NCBI RefSeq assembly: GCF_018408855.1
Contig: NZ_AP024322.1
Coordinates: 1,798,001 to 1,862,000 of the forward strand
Direction: 5' to 3'
Length of the DNA stretch: 64,000 nt
From: Caballeronia sp. NK8
GTDB taxonomy: Bacteria; Pseudomonadota; Gammaproteobacteria; Burkholderiales; Burkholderiaceae
Below, piece after piece: positions 29,644 through 38,150 of the stretch (position 1 is the first letter of the stretch; the number at the start of each line of letters is the position of its first letter). The notes beneath the pieces are model-generated. The model saw only the letters and a program-made list of their open reading frames with translations. It did not search any database and was not told the origin of the DNA. Position numbers and translations under genes: made by a program.

Positions 29644-30453
29644 ATGAAAATTAATATCATTGGTTCCGACGCCGAGCGCCGGGCGGGCCTTAAAACATTG
29701 CTGCGCCGTATTGCGCGCCAAGCGCAATTCACCGAGGCGAAGGACTGGAGACAAGCCCGTTCCGCCTTGAAACGCTCCAAACCCGACATGATCGTGATCG
29801 ACTGGGCGCCCGACCTGCGCACCGGCGACCTGCAGATCCTGCTCGATACCGCGCCCCGCGTGCCCGCGGCCATCATGGTCGACCGCTGCGGCGCCGCGCT
29901 GGTCTATGCGCTGATCAGTGCGGGCGCCATGGGCGTGATCCCCCGCACGCTCGAGCCGATCGTGATCCTTCGCGCGCTGGAGATGGTGCTCGTCGGCGGT
30001 CACTATATTCCGCCTGACGTCGTCGATCCGGCACTGACGCTCGAACTCGCCGCCCGCCGCGCGCAGGCCGGCAGCCAGCTTCCACCCAGGCTTCGCCTGC
30101 ATCCGACGCTCTCGCCCCGTCAGCAGCAGATCATGCGCTGCGTCCACATGGGCAGCACGAACAAGATGATCGCGAAGACGCTCGGCATCAGCGAAGGCAC
30201 GGTCAAAATCCACCTTGCGAGTATCTTCCAGCAACTGGGCGCGGCGAATCGCGCCGCGGCGGTCGCCATCTACAACGGCGTGCAAAACTCGCATCTCGAG
30301 ATTCTGCGCAACGCCAGCGAAAACGCGGCGCGAGTCGTTTCTGGCCAGCCAGGCGTAATTCCGCTGCGCAGGACCAGGACGCGTTATCCGTCGCTCCTGG
30401 ACAACGATGCAGCCACGCTCCCGATGGCCGCCGAGCCGGAATCGCCGTTCTAG
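29644..30453 (+). CDS. LuxR/NarL-type response regulator, degenerate receiver
   Basis: 269 aa. The N-terminal 120 residues resemble a receiver domain: Asp53 is at the phospho-acceptor place (VIDWAP), but the acidic pair after strand 1 is reduced to a single Asp9 and the usual PKS lysine is PRT. The C-terminal HTH (about 156-215) reads LSPRQQQIM and GISEGTVKIHLASIFQQLG. A tail of about 50 residues follows. GAGAGG precedes the ATG. No histidine kinase gene is adjacent, so it may act without phosphorylation. Target genes are unknown. Confidence 0.82.
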   Translation: MKINIIGSDAERRAGLKTLLRRIARQAQFTEAKDWRQARSALKRSKPDMIVIDWAPDLRTGDLQILLDTAPRVPAAIMVDRCGAALVYALISAGAMGVIPRTLEPIVILRALEMVLVGGHYIPPDVVDPALTLELAARRAQAGSQLPPRLRLHPTLSPRQQQIMRCVHMGSTNKMIAKTLGISEGTVKIHLASIFQQLGAANRAAAVAIYNGVQNSHLEILRNASENAARVVSGQPGVIPLRRTRTRYPSLLDNDAATLPMAAEPESPF

Positions 30454-30512
30454 CAACAAACGATGCGAACGGGCTCGTCCTTCGCGCACACGTTTTACGC
30501 GCAGCGAGTAAT

Positions 30513-31196
30513 ATGCAAGGCATGGGGTTCTTCTACACACCGCTACCGCTTTGGCTGACCGTCGGCGGCTGGATCGCCGCCGCGGGGCTGCTCACGCTCG
30601 CGCTACTGCAGCGACCGTTCGCTCGCCTGCAGGACGCCACGCTGCAGAACGTGTGGCTCGGCATCATCGTGGCGGTTTCGGTGCTGTGGGCGTGCAACGC
30701 ATGGTTCGACGACGGACCCGTCATTCATCTGTTGGGCGCGACGCTGATGGTCACGCTGTTCGACTGGCGGCTCGCGCTCATCGGCACGGCTGCCACCACG
30801 GGCCTTGCCGCCGTCGTGCTCGATGCTTCCTGGCTCGCGGTGGCGACCACCTATATCCTTTTCGGCGCACTGCCTGTCGCCGTCTCGACCCTGCTGCAAC
30901 GCCTGAGCAACGCCTGGTTGCCGCGCAATCTTTTCACCTTCATCGCTGGACACGGCTTCATCACGTCGGCCATCGCGGTGGCGGCGGCATGCGGTGCGAC
31001 CGTGCTGCTCGAGATGGCCCTCGCAGGCGGCCCGATCGTCATCCCCGCGGCGTTCACGAGAAGCTCGATCCTTCTCGGCGCGGGTGAAGCGCTCTTTACC
31101 GGGCTGCTCACCATCCTGATCACGGTGTACAAGCCCGCGTGGATCACCACGTATGATGTGCGCCGCTATCGCCTCGATCGCGGTCCGCGCGTCTAG
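30513..31196 (+). CDS. CbiM-like energy-coupling-factor permease family protein
   Basis: A 227-aa integral membrane protein with about six or seven hydrophobic segments. It resembles the CbiM/NikM family, whose members are the substrate-specific parts of cobalt/nickel ECF transporters. However, the metal-binding N-terminal MHIxxG motif of CbiM is absent (the start is MQGMGFFYTPLPLW), and no EcfA or EcfT genes follow. A metal transport role is therefore uncertain. It lies 59 bp after the regulator gene. Confidence 0.62.
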   Translation: MQGMGFFYTPLPLWLTVGGWIAAAGLLTLALLQRPFARLQDATLQNVWLGIIVAVSVLWACNAWFDDGPVIHLLGATLMVTLFDWRLALIGTAATTGLAAVVLDASWLAVATTYILFGALPVAVSTLLQRLSNAWLPRNLFTFIAGHGFITSAIAVAAACGATVLLEMALAGGPIVIPAAFTRSSILLGAGEALFTGLLTILITVYKPAWITTYDVRRYRLDRGPRV

Positions 31197-31343
31197 GTTT
31201 CGCGAAGCGCACGGACCGGTTGCCATCGGGATTGCCCGATATCGGATTTCGCGCAGTTGGAACGCGCGCAAAGTACGATAAGATTGAACTCCTTCCCCAC
31301 ACGGCGCATCTTACTTGCCCGTGTCTTCTTAGCGCCAGACTTG

Positions 31344-31904
31344 ATGGAAAGTAACTACGCACCGCGCCGGCTCCTGCGGCTCGTCGGCCGGTTAGCGGTA
31401 TGTGCATCGTTGGCATGCGCGGTGTCCGCTTTTGCCGATTCGCTCGACGAGCGCAATGAACTGATTCACCACTTCGTGACCGAATTCAACGCCAATCCGC
31501 TCGTGGCGGATTGCGCCGCGCATGGCAACTTCATCGCCAGCACCTCCGCGGCCTTCGATCACGTCGACTTCCCGCCCGCCTCGTTCGATGCCTCGCACTC
31601 CACGATCGAACCGTGGAACGATTCGTTCGACGAGAAGAAGCAGCGAATCAAAGTGGACAACGTCGTGACCGTCGAAGGTCAGGGCATGCCGAAAAACGGC
31701 GAGCGCGATCCCACGCCGCTCAAGTTCCGCTGCGGCTATGTCGGCAGTCAGATGCTCGCATTCGGATGGAACGATCCCGTGCCGCCGCTGCGCGCACGCG
31801 CCGAGCCTTCCACGCGCAGCACGAAGGGCAAGCACAGCGCGAAAGGCAAGACGAAAAGCACGGCGAAGTCGTCGTCGACAAAGAAGGCGACCAAGAAGCA
31901 CTAG
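31344..31904 (+). CDS. Secreted protein, possibly BspC-domain, Lys-rich tail
   Basis: 186 aa from the chosen ATG. A signal peptide is clear (LLRLVGRLAVCASLACAV, cleavage near SAFA-DS). The mature part has two cysteines (DCAAHG and RCGYVGS) that may form a disulfide, and the last 35 residues are a repetitive Lys/Ser/Thr tail. It resembles proteins annotated as BspC-domain in Burkholderia, which I hold with limited certainty. The frame is open from 31257, but that start would bury the signal peptide. A terminator follows. Confidence 0.65.
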   Translation: MESNYAPRRLLRLVGRLAVCASLACAVSAFADSLDERNELIHHFVTEFNANPLVADCAAHGNFIASTSAAFDHVDFPPASFDASHSTIEPWNDSFDEKKQRIKVDNVVTVEGQGMPKNGERDPTPLKFRCGYVGSQMLAFGWNDPVPPLRARAEPSTRSTKGKHSAKGKTKSTAKSSSTKKATKKH

Positions 31905-31936
31905 TCACTCTGCCACGCAGCGAAGACACGAAAAAA

Positions 31937-31968
31937 AGAGCCTGGCCACGCGGAGTGGCCAGGCTCTT
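31937..31968. terminator. Bidirectional terminator
   Basis: A 13-bp stem AGAGCCTGGCCAC / GTGGCCAGGCTCT with a 6-nt or shorter loop. It is flanked by a 7-nt T-run on the minus strand and TTTC on the plus strand. It lies between convergent genes. Confidence 0.9.
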
Positions 31969-31986
31969 TCTACATCCACAGGCACT

Positions 31987-33147
31987 TCACGCGTCGAGCG
32001 ATTTGAGATGCCACAGAATGGCCTGAAGCATCGATGCGCCGAGCGCCGCACTACGCGCGCCGCTCCAGCCGACGCTCTCATCCGGCAGATTCGCGTTGTC
32101 CTTAAAGGGCATTTCCAGCGTGAGCGAAAGACACTTGTACTCGTTGCCGATGTACTTCGACGCCAGCTTCAGCGCATCCGTCTGATACTTGCTCGACTCG
32201 TAGCCGTACACGTCCTGAAAATCCGGGCTCGCCTGCTTGAAGAATTCGACGAACGCCTTCTGCTCCTTCGCCTGCTGCGCGGTGAAGCCCGGCAGCATCT
32301 CCGAGCCGGCGACGAACACGTACGGGATGGCTTCGTCGCCGTGGATATCGAAGAACAGGTCGCAGCCGGTCTCCTCGATGGCCTCGCGCACAACGAGCAC
32401 TTCAGGGCTGCGCCCGGTGCTCGGCTCCATCCACTCGCGATTCAGGTTCGCGCCCGCCGCGTTGGTGCGTAGATTGCCGAGCACGCTGCCGTCCGGATTC
32501 ATGTTCGGCACGATATGAAAGATGGCCCGCTCGAAGAGCGAGCGCGCAACCGGATCGCCCGCCCAGTCGCCGAAGCCCGCGAGACGCTTCACGAGCCCTT
32601 CGACGAACCATTCCGCCATCGTCTCGCCCGGATGCTGCCGCGCGATAATCCAGATTTTCTTCTTCGGCTCAGCCTCGCCGAAGTCCGGAATGCCGAGCGA
32701 CAGCACCGACATCGGGCGGCCCTGCACCGTGCTGCCGAGTTCGGTCAGCGTCGCGAGCGGCATCTGCTGAACCGCGCCGAGAAACTCCGAGTGCCGCTCC
32801 TCGCTGTACGGCTCGAAGTACGCGTAATAGATGCGGTCGAAGTCCGGCGTGTGATCGATCTTCATCACCTTGCCGTCGTACTCCGTCGACACGCGGAACC
32901 AATTCACGCGGTCGTAGCTCGCGACCGCTTCATAGTCGCGCCAGCCTTCCGGGAACGCGCACTGCGCCGCGTTCTCGAAGGTCATCACGAGACGCTCGCC
33001 GCGCGCGCCGGATACGCGGAAGTAAAACCATTGTGCGAAATCGGCATGCGAGTCCGGGCGAACGTGCAGCCGGATGTCGGCGGGATCGTCGGCGTTGATG
33101 ACTTCGATCGCGCCTGCGTCGAAGTTGCTTGAAATGGAGAGAGTCAT
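31987..33147 (-). CDS. M14-family cytosolic carboxypeptidase
   Basis: A 386-aa zinc carboxypeptidase of the M14D (cytosolic carboxypeptidase, CCP/AGTPBP1) branch. An N-terminal beta-sandwich domain (about 1-130) typical of CCPs precedes the catalytic domain. Zinc ligands are His172 and Glu175 (RQHPGETM) and His269 (DIHGDE). The catalytic base is Glu345 (LTLEMPF), and substrate-binding residues include NPDG (217-220) and Arg237. There is no signal peptide. Eukaryotic CCPs deglutamylate tubulin; the bacterial substrate is not known. It is 30 bp downstream of yaaA. Confidence 0.88.
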   Translation of the reverse strand: MTLSISSNFDAGAIEVINADDPADIRLHVRPDSHADFAQWFYFRVSGARGERLVMTFENAAQCAFPEGWRDYEAVASYDRVNWFRVSTEYDGKVMKIDHTPDFDRIYYAYFEPYSEERHSEFLGAVQQMPLATLTELGSTVQGRPMSVLSLGIPDFGEAEPKKKIWIIARQHPGETMAEWFVEGLVKRLAGFGDWAGDPVARSLFERAIFHIVPNMNPDGSVLGNLRTNAAGANLNREWMEPSTGRSPEVLVVREAIEETGCDLFFDIHGDEAIPYVFVAGSEMLPGFTAQQAKEQKAFVEFFKQASPDFQDVYGYESSKYQTDALKLASKYIGNEYKCLSLTLEMPFKDNANLPDESVGWSGARSAALGASMLQAILWHLKSLDA

Positions 33148-33177
33148 CTGCGTTTCCTTTGCTTGGCCGCCCAGGCC

Positions 33178-33957
33178 TCATTCCGAGACGCGGCGACGAA
33201 ATACGTATGTCGTATCGTTCGACGCTTTCGCATCGAACGCGTAGCCTTCCTTGTCGAAGCCCTTGAGCGCTTCCGGCTCGTCGATGCGGTTTTCGACCGC
33301 ATAGCGCGCCATCAGGCCGCGCGCGCGCTTCGCGTGAAAGCTGATGATCTTGTAGCGCCCGCCCTTCCACTCCTCGAAGACGGGCGAGACGACAGGAGCT
33401 GCTAGCAGCTTCGGCTTGACCGACTTGAAATATTCCTCTGACGCGCAATTCACCAGCACACGCGCGGCGCGCTGCTTCTTCAACTGCTCGTTGAGCGCGG
33501 ACGTGATGCGCTCGCCCCAGAACGCGTACAGATCCTTGCCGCGCGCGTTCGGGAATTTCGTGCCCATTTCGAGCCGATACGGCTGCAACAGGTCGAGCGG
33601 CCGCAGCAAACCGTACAGCCCCGACAGTACGCGCACATGGTTCTGCGCGAAATCGAGATCGCCCGCCGACAGCGTCTTCGCGGCGAAACCTTCGTAGACG
33701 TCGCCATTGAACGCGAGCACCGCCTGTTTGGAATTGTGCGCGTCGAAGGTCTTCGACCAATCCGCGTAACGCTGGAAATTCAGCGCCGCGAGCGGGTCCG
33801 AAATGCTCATCATGCCGCCGATCTGCTGCGGCGAGAGTGCGCGCAGGCCGTCGATCAATTCGGCGGCGTCATCGACGAATTGCGGCAGCGTGTGTTTCTT
33901 GATATGTGCAGGCGTCTCGTAGTCGAGCGATTTGGCAGGCGAGAGAACGATTATCAT
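33178..33957 (-). CDS. yaaA: Peroxide stress protein YaaA
   Basis: 259 aa, full-length YaaA/DUF328. In E. coli the protein limits free iron and DNA damage during peroxide stress. The N-terminus [13 protein letters not shown] and internal [13 protein letters not shown] are family hallmarks. It probably shares a transcript with the carboxypeptidase gene downstream. No OxyR or Fur site was recognised upstream. Confidence 0.93.
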   Translation of the reverse strand: MIIVLSPAKSLDYETPAHIKKHTLPQFVDDAAELIDGLRALSPQQIGGMMSISDPLAALNFQRYADWSKTFDAHNSKQAVLAFNGDVYEGFAAKTLSAGDLDFAQNHVRVLSGLYGLLRPLDLLQPYRLEMGTKFPNARGKDLYAFWGERITSALNEQLKKQRAARVLVNCASEEYFKSVKPKLLAAPVVSPVFEEWKGGRYKIISFHAKRARGLMARYAVENRIDEPEALKGFDKEGYAFDAKASNDTTYVFRRRVSE

Positions 33958-34013
33958 GGAGGCTCGCCGGCACGCCGCCGGCGATCATTGGCATAAACCC
34001 CTGATTGTATCGA

Positions 34014-34505
34014 ATGGAAAATTCCGCCGCGCTGCCGCCGTCACCGATGCGCGTGGTGCTCGATTCGAATGTCTGGATCGACATCCTCGTATTCGACGAC
34101 CCCGCCACGCGCCCGATTCGCGCGGCCCTCGAAGCCCGCGCGCTCGAAGCGCTGATCGACGAGCGCTGCCTCAGGGAACTCACGCGCGTGCTCAACTATC
34201 CGCAGTTCGTACGCATGGCAGTCGACAAGCCAGCCGCGCTCGGGACCGTCGCGCGTCTTTCCACGCTCGTCACGGCGGCGCTCGACGAAAACGAACGCCC
34301 GTTGCCCAAATGCCGCGACCGCGACGATCAGAAGTTTCTCGAACTCGCGCACGCATCGGGCGCCGGCTGGCTCGTGTCGAAGGACCGCGCGGTGCTGAAG
34401 CTCGCGCGCCGCGTCGCGCGCGACTTCGCGTTTCGCATCGCCGAGCCGAAACCCTTCGTCATCGAACTGGAAGCGCACATCGCGCCGCTCGCGGTCATCG
34501 GCTGA
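34014..34505 (+). CDS. PIN-domain protein (putative toxin family)
   Basis: About 163 aa. The PIN fold is visible: first acidic residue in RVVLDSNVW, later acidic residues in CRDRDDQKFLELA and VSKDRAVLKL, together a likely metal-dependent RNase site. It fits the family called putative toxin-antitoxin component, PIN. No antitoxin-sized frame lies upstream; the upstream gap is only 56 bp to the divergent yaaA start. The start is uncertain: TTG at 34005, ATG at 34014 or ATG at 34047, none with a good ribosome site. Confidence 0.78.
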   Translation: MENSAALPPSPMRVVLDSNVWIDILVFDDPATRPIRAALEARALEALIDERCLRELTRVLNYPQFVRMAVDKPAALGTVARLSTLVTAALDENERPLPKCRDRDDQKFLELAHASGAGWLVSKDRAVLKLARRVARDFAFRIAEPKPFVIELEAHIAPLAVIG

Positions 34506-34557
34506 CGCTGTCTTAAAATAGCGTCCGCACTGTACCGATCGCTTCGTCCACGCCCAC

Positions 34558-35745
34558 ATGATCATGAACGCCACCCACGAATTGCCGCCGACACCGCCCG
34601 AGCTTTCCTTCCCGTCGCGCTTGCCCAACGTGGGCACGACCATCTTCACCGTGATGAGCGCGCTCGCCGCGCAAAAAGGCGCGGTCAATCTCGGGCAGGG
34701 TTTCCCCGATTTCGATTGCGATGCGCGCATCGTCGATGCCGTCGCCACCGCGATGCGCGACGGCCACAACCAGTATCCGCCGATGGCGGGCGCCGCGCCC
34801 CTGCGCCAGGCGATCGCGCGCAAGATCGACGCGCTTTACGGCCGCGCGTACGACGCCGACACGGAAATCACCGTGACCGCCGGCGCGACGCAAGCCTTGC
34901 TCACCGCCGTGCTGTGCTGCGTGCAACCCGGCGACGAAGTGATCGTCATCGAGCCGATGTACGACAGCTACGTGCCGTCGATCGAACTCGCGGGCGGCAA
35001 GCCGGTGTTCGTGTCGCTCGAAGCGCCCGATTACGCCCTGCCTTTCGACAAGATCGCCGCCGCGATCACGCCGAAGACGCGCCTCCTGATGATCAACACG
35101 CCGCACAACCCGACCGGCCGCGTATGGCGCGCGGACGACATGAAGAAGCTGGAGGAGATCGTGCGCGGCACCAACGTGCTGATCGTCTCCGATGAAGTCT
35201 ACGAGCACATGGTCTACGACGGCGCGCCGCACGAAAGCGTCTCGCGCTATCCGGAGCTCGCGAAGCGCAGCTTCGTCGTGTCGAGCTTCGGCAAGACGTT
35301 TCATGTGACGGGCTGGAAGGTCGGCTATGTCGCCGCGCCGGCCGCGCTTTCCGCCGAGTTCCGCAAGGTGCATCAGTTCAACGTGTTCACGGTGAACACG
35401 CCGATGCAGATCGGCCTCGCGCATTATCTCGACGACCCGAAGCCGTATCTCGAACTGCCCGCCTTCTATCAGAAGAAGCGCGACTTCTTCCGCGCGGGAC
35501 TCGCGAACACGCGCTTCTCGCTCTTGCCCTGCGACGGCACGTATTTCCAGTGCGTCGACTATTCGAAGATCAGCGACATGCCCGAAGCCGACTTCGCGCA
35601 ATGGCTCACGAGCGAAATCGGCGTGGCTGCGATTCCGGTGTCGGCGTTCTATCACGAGAGCCATGAATCCGGCGTCGTGCGCTTTTGCTTCGCGAAAAAA
35701 GAAGAGACGCTCGCGCTCGCGCTCGAACGCCTCGCCAGACTCTGA
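34558..35745 (+). CDS. PLP-dependent aminotransferase, class I/II
   Basis: A 395-aa fold-type I aminotransferase, closest in pattern to the methionine/aromatic aminotransferase YbdL. The PLP lysine is Lys246 in SSFGKTFHVTGWK. NTPHNPTG (180-187) and SDEVYEHMVY are the cofactor-binding elements. The start could be the ATG at 34558 or at 34564; neither has a clear ribosome site. It lies upstream of the 3-hydroxyacyl-CoA dehydrogenase gene by 74 bp and may be cotranscribed, though its function is separate. Confidence 0.87.
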   Translation: MIMNATHELPPTPPELSFPSRLPNVGTTIFTVMSALAAQKGAVNLGQGFPDFDCDARIVDAVATAMRDGHNQYPPMAGAAPLRQAIARKIDALYGRAYDADTEITVTAGATQALLTAVLCCVQPGDEVIVIEPMYDSYVPSIELAGGKPVFVSLEAPDYALPFDKIAAAITPKTRLLMINTPHNPTGRVWRADDMKKLEEIVRGTNVLIVSDEVYEHMVYDGAPHESVSRYPELAKRSFVVSSFGKTFHVTGWKVGYVAAPAALSAEFRKVHQFNVFTVNTPMQIGLAHYLDDPKPYLELPAFYQKKRDFFRAGLANTRFSLLPCDGTYFQCVDYSKISDMPEADFAQWLTSEIGVAAIPVSAFYHESHESGVVRFCFAKKEETLALALERLARL

Positions 35746-35819
35746 GCGAGGCGCGCCCGCCGAGCCGCATCGAACCCGACGCCACGCGCGTTCCCATCCT
35801 CGAGGAGCAGAACCGCATC

Positions 35820-37361
35820 ATGACTCAGCACGAATACAGGATCGAAACGCTCGGTATCGTCGGCAGCGGCGCGATGGGACGCGGCATCGCGCAGATCGCG
35901 GCGCTCGGCGGACTGAGCGTGCGTCTCTACGACACCAACCCGCAAGCGCTCGCCGCCGCGCGCGAGTATCTGTCGGACACGTTCGCGAAACTCACCGGGA
36001 AGGGCAAGCTCAAGGAAGCCGATGCACACGCGGCGCTCACGCGCATCCGCGATGCGGGCGACACGAGCGAACTGTCCGATTGCGACGCCATCGTCGAGGC
36101 GATCGTCGAGAATCTCGACATCAAGCGCGAGTTGTTCCGCGAACTCGAAGCGGTCGTCGGCGCGCATTGCATTCTGGCGTCGAATACATCCTCGCTGTCG
36201 ATCACCGCGATCGCCGCCGGATGCGCGCATCCCGGGCGCGTCGCGGGCTTTCACTTCTTCAACCCGGTGCCGTTGATGCGCGTCGTCGAAGTGATCGACG
36301 GCCTGCGCGGCGACCCGCGCGCCGGCGACGCGTTGACGGACCTCGCGCGCCGCATGGGTCACACGCCGGTGCGCGCGAAGGACATGCCGGGCTTCATCGT
36401 CAATCATGCCGGGCGCGGCATGAACACCGAGGGCTTGCGCGTGGCGAGCGAAGGCGTCGCGAGCTTCGCGGACATCGACCGCATCATGCGTGAGCAGGCG
36501 GGCTTTCGGCTCGGTCCGTTCGAGCTGCTCGATCTCACCGCGCTCGACGTCTCGCATCCGGTGATGGAATCGATCTATCACCAGTTCTATGAGGAGCCGC
36601 GCTTCAGGCCGTCGCCGATCACGGGCACGCGGCTCGCGGGCGGGCTCATCGGGCGCAAGGCGGGCGCCGGGTTTTATCGTTATGCCGATGGCAAGCAGGA
36701 CGTGCCGCCCGAACCCGCAGCGCCGACGAAACTCCCGACGCGCGTGTGGATCAGCCGCGCGTCGCACGCAGGACGCGAGGAAGTACTGAAGCTGATCGCC
36801 AAATGCGATTGCTCGGTGCATATCGACGCGGGCCACACGCCCGAGCCGGATTCGCTGATCATCGTGACGCCGCTCGGCTTCGATGCGACGACCGCGGCCG
36901 TCAACGAACATCTCGATGCGAAGCGCGTCGTGGCCGTCGATACGCTTTTCCCGCTCGATACCGTCGCGCGCCGCACGATCATGACGACGCCCGCGACCGC
37001 GCCCGCGATGCGCGACGCCGCGCACGCCCTCTTCGCCTTCGACGGCGTGCCCGTCAGCGTGATCCGCGATTCGACCGGCTTCGTCGCGCAGCGCGTGGTC
37101 GCGACGATCGTGAATATCGCCTGCGATATCGCGCAGCAAGGCATTGCGACGCCCGAGGACATCGACCTCGCCGTGATGCTCGGCCTCGGCTATCCACGCG
37201 GCCCGCTCGCGCTCGGCGACGCGCTCGGCGCCGCGACCATCCTCACGATTCTGCGCAACATCTACGCCGTGCTCGGCGACCCGCGCTACCGGCCCGCGCC
37301 GTGGCTGACGCGGCGCGCGCAGCTCGGACTTTCGCTTACCCATATCGAGGAGCTCAGATGA
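35820..37361 (+). CDS. 3-Hydroxyacyl-CoA dehydrogenase (PaaH type)
   Basis: 513 aa. Oxidises 3-hydroxyacyl-CoA with NAD. The Rossmann motif GSGAMG is at residues 15-20, the catalytic region FHFFNPVPLMRVVEV near 145. The protein carries a second C-terminal dehydrogenase domain, the long architecture of PaaH (phenylacetate pathway) enzymes. The ATG at 35820 follows GAGGAG; the frame extends 45 codons further upstream into the aminotransferase gene. It overlaps the next gene as ATGA. The rest of the phenylacetate cluster (paaABCDE) is not present, so paa membership is unproven. Confidence 0.88.
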   Translation: MTQHEYRIETLGIVGSGAMGRGIAQIAALGGLSVRLYDTNPQALAAAREYLSDTFAKLTGKGKLKEADAHAALTRIRDAGDTSELSDCDAIVEAIVENLDIKRELFRELEAVVGAHCILASNTSSLSITAIAAGCAHPGRVAGFHFFNPVPLMRVVEVIDGLRGDPRAGDALTDLARRMGHTPVRAKDMPGFIVNHAGRGMNTEGLRVASEGVASFADIDRIMREQAGFRLGPFELLDLTALDVSHPVMESIYHQFYEEPRFRPSPITGTRLAGGLIGRKAGAGFYRYADGKQDVPPEPAAPTKLPTRVWISRASHAGREEVLKLIAKCDCSVHIDAGHTPEPDSLIIVTPLGFDATTAAVNEHLDAKRVVAVDTLFPLDTVARRTIMTTPATAPAMRDAAHALFAFDGVPVSVIRDSTGFVAQRVVATIVNIACDIAQQGIATPEDIDLAVMLGLGYPRGPLALGDALGAATILTILRNIYAVLGDPRYRPAPWLTRRAQLGLSLTHIEELR

Positions 37362-38146
37362 GCGCCGAACTACTGACAGAACGTCCCGCGGGCAGCGACA
37401 CCACGCTCGTGCTCAAGTTGTCCAATCCCGGCGCGCGCAACGCGCTGCATCCGGACATGTACGCCGCCGGCATCGAAGCGTTGAGCACGGCGGAGCGCGA
37501 CAACAGCGTGCGCGTGATCGTGCTGACCGGCGCCGACAACTTTTTCTGCGCGGGCGGCAATCTGAACCGCCTGCTGGAGAACCGCGCGAAAGATCCGTCG
37601 GTGCAGGGCGAAAGCATCGACATGCTGGCCGAATGGATCACCGCGCTGCGCGAATCGACCAAACCGGTGATCGCGGCGGTCGAAGGCGCGGCCGCCGGCG
37701 CGGGCTTTTCGCTCGCGCTCGCGTGCGATCTGATCGTCGCCGCCGATGACGCCCGCTTCGTCATGTCGTACGCGCGCGTCGGCCTCACGCCCGACGGCGG
37801 CGCATCGTGGTTCCTGTCGCGCGCCTTGCCGCGCACGCTCGCCAGCGAAGTGCTGCTCGAAGCAAAGCCGATCGGCGCGGCGCGCCTGCATGAAGTGGGC
37901 GTGGTGAACCGGCTGACGAAGAAAGGCATCGCGCTGGATGCGGCCATCGCATGGGCCGACGATCTCGGCAGCGTGTCGCCGAAAGCGCTGGCGCGCATCA
38001 AGTCGCTGATCAACGCCGCCGATGTGCAACCGCTCGCCGCGCATCTCGACATGGAACGCGACAGCTTCGTCGACGCGCTCCATCACGGCGATGCGCTCGA
38101 AGGCATCACCGCGTTCCTCGACAAGCGCCAGCCGAACTATCGCTAA
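37358..38146 (+). CDS. Enoyl-CoA hydratase/isomerase family protein
   Basis: 262 aa, crotonase fold. Oxyanion-hole regions are AGGNLNRLL (near 64) and EGAAAGAGFSLALACD (near 108-123). The first catalytic Glu of true hydratases is not evident; the equivalent region has GLTPDGG with an Asp, as in PaaG-type isomerases. The second acidic residue is in ASEVLL. It therefore may be an isomerase rather than a hydratase. GAGGAG precedes the ATG, and the start overlaps the dehydrogenase stop. Confidence 0.85.
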   Translation: MSAELLTERPAGSDTTLVLKLSNPGARNALHPDMYAAGIEALSTAERDNSVRVIVLTGADNFFCAGGNLNRLLENRAKDPSVQGESIDMLAEWITALRESTKPVIAAVEGAAAGAGFSLALACDLIVAADDARFVMSYARVGLTPDGGASWFLSRALPRTLASEVLLEAKPIGAARLHEVGVVNRLTKKGIALDAAIAWADDLGSVSPKALARIKSLINAADVQPLAAHLDMERDSFVDALHHGDALEGITAFLDKRQPNYR

Positions 38147-38150
38147 GCCC

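Noticed and set aside
35685..35819. 45-codon extension of the 3-hydroxyacyl-CoA dehydrogenase gene
   Set aside because: Overlaps the aminotransferase gene, Arg-rich, and precedes a well-placed GAGGAG and ATG.
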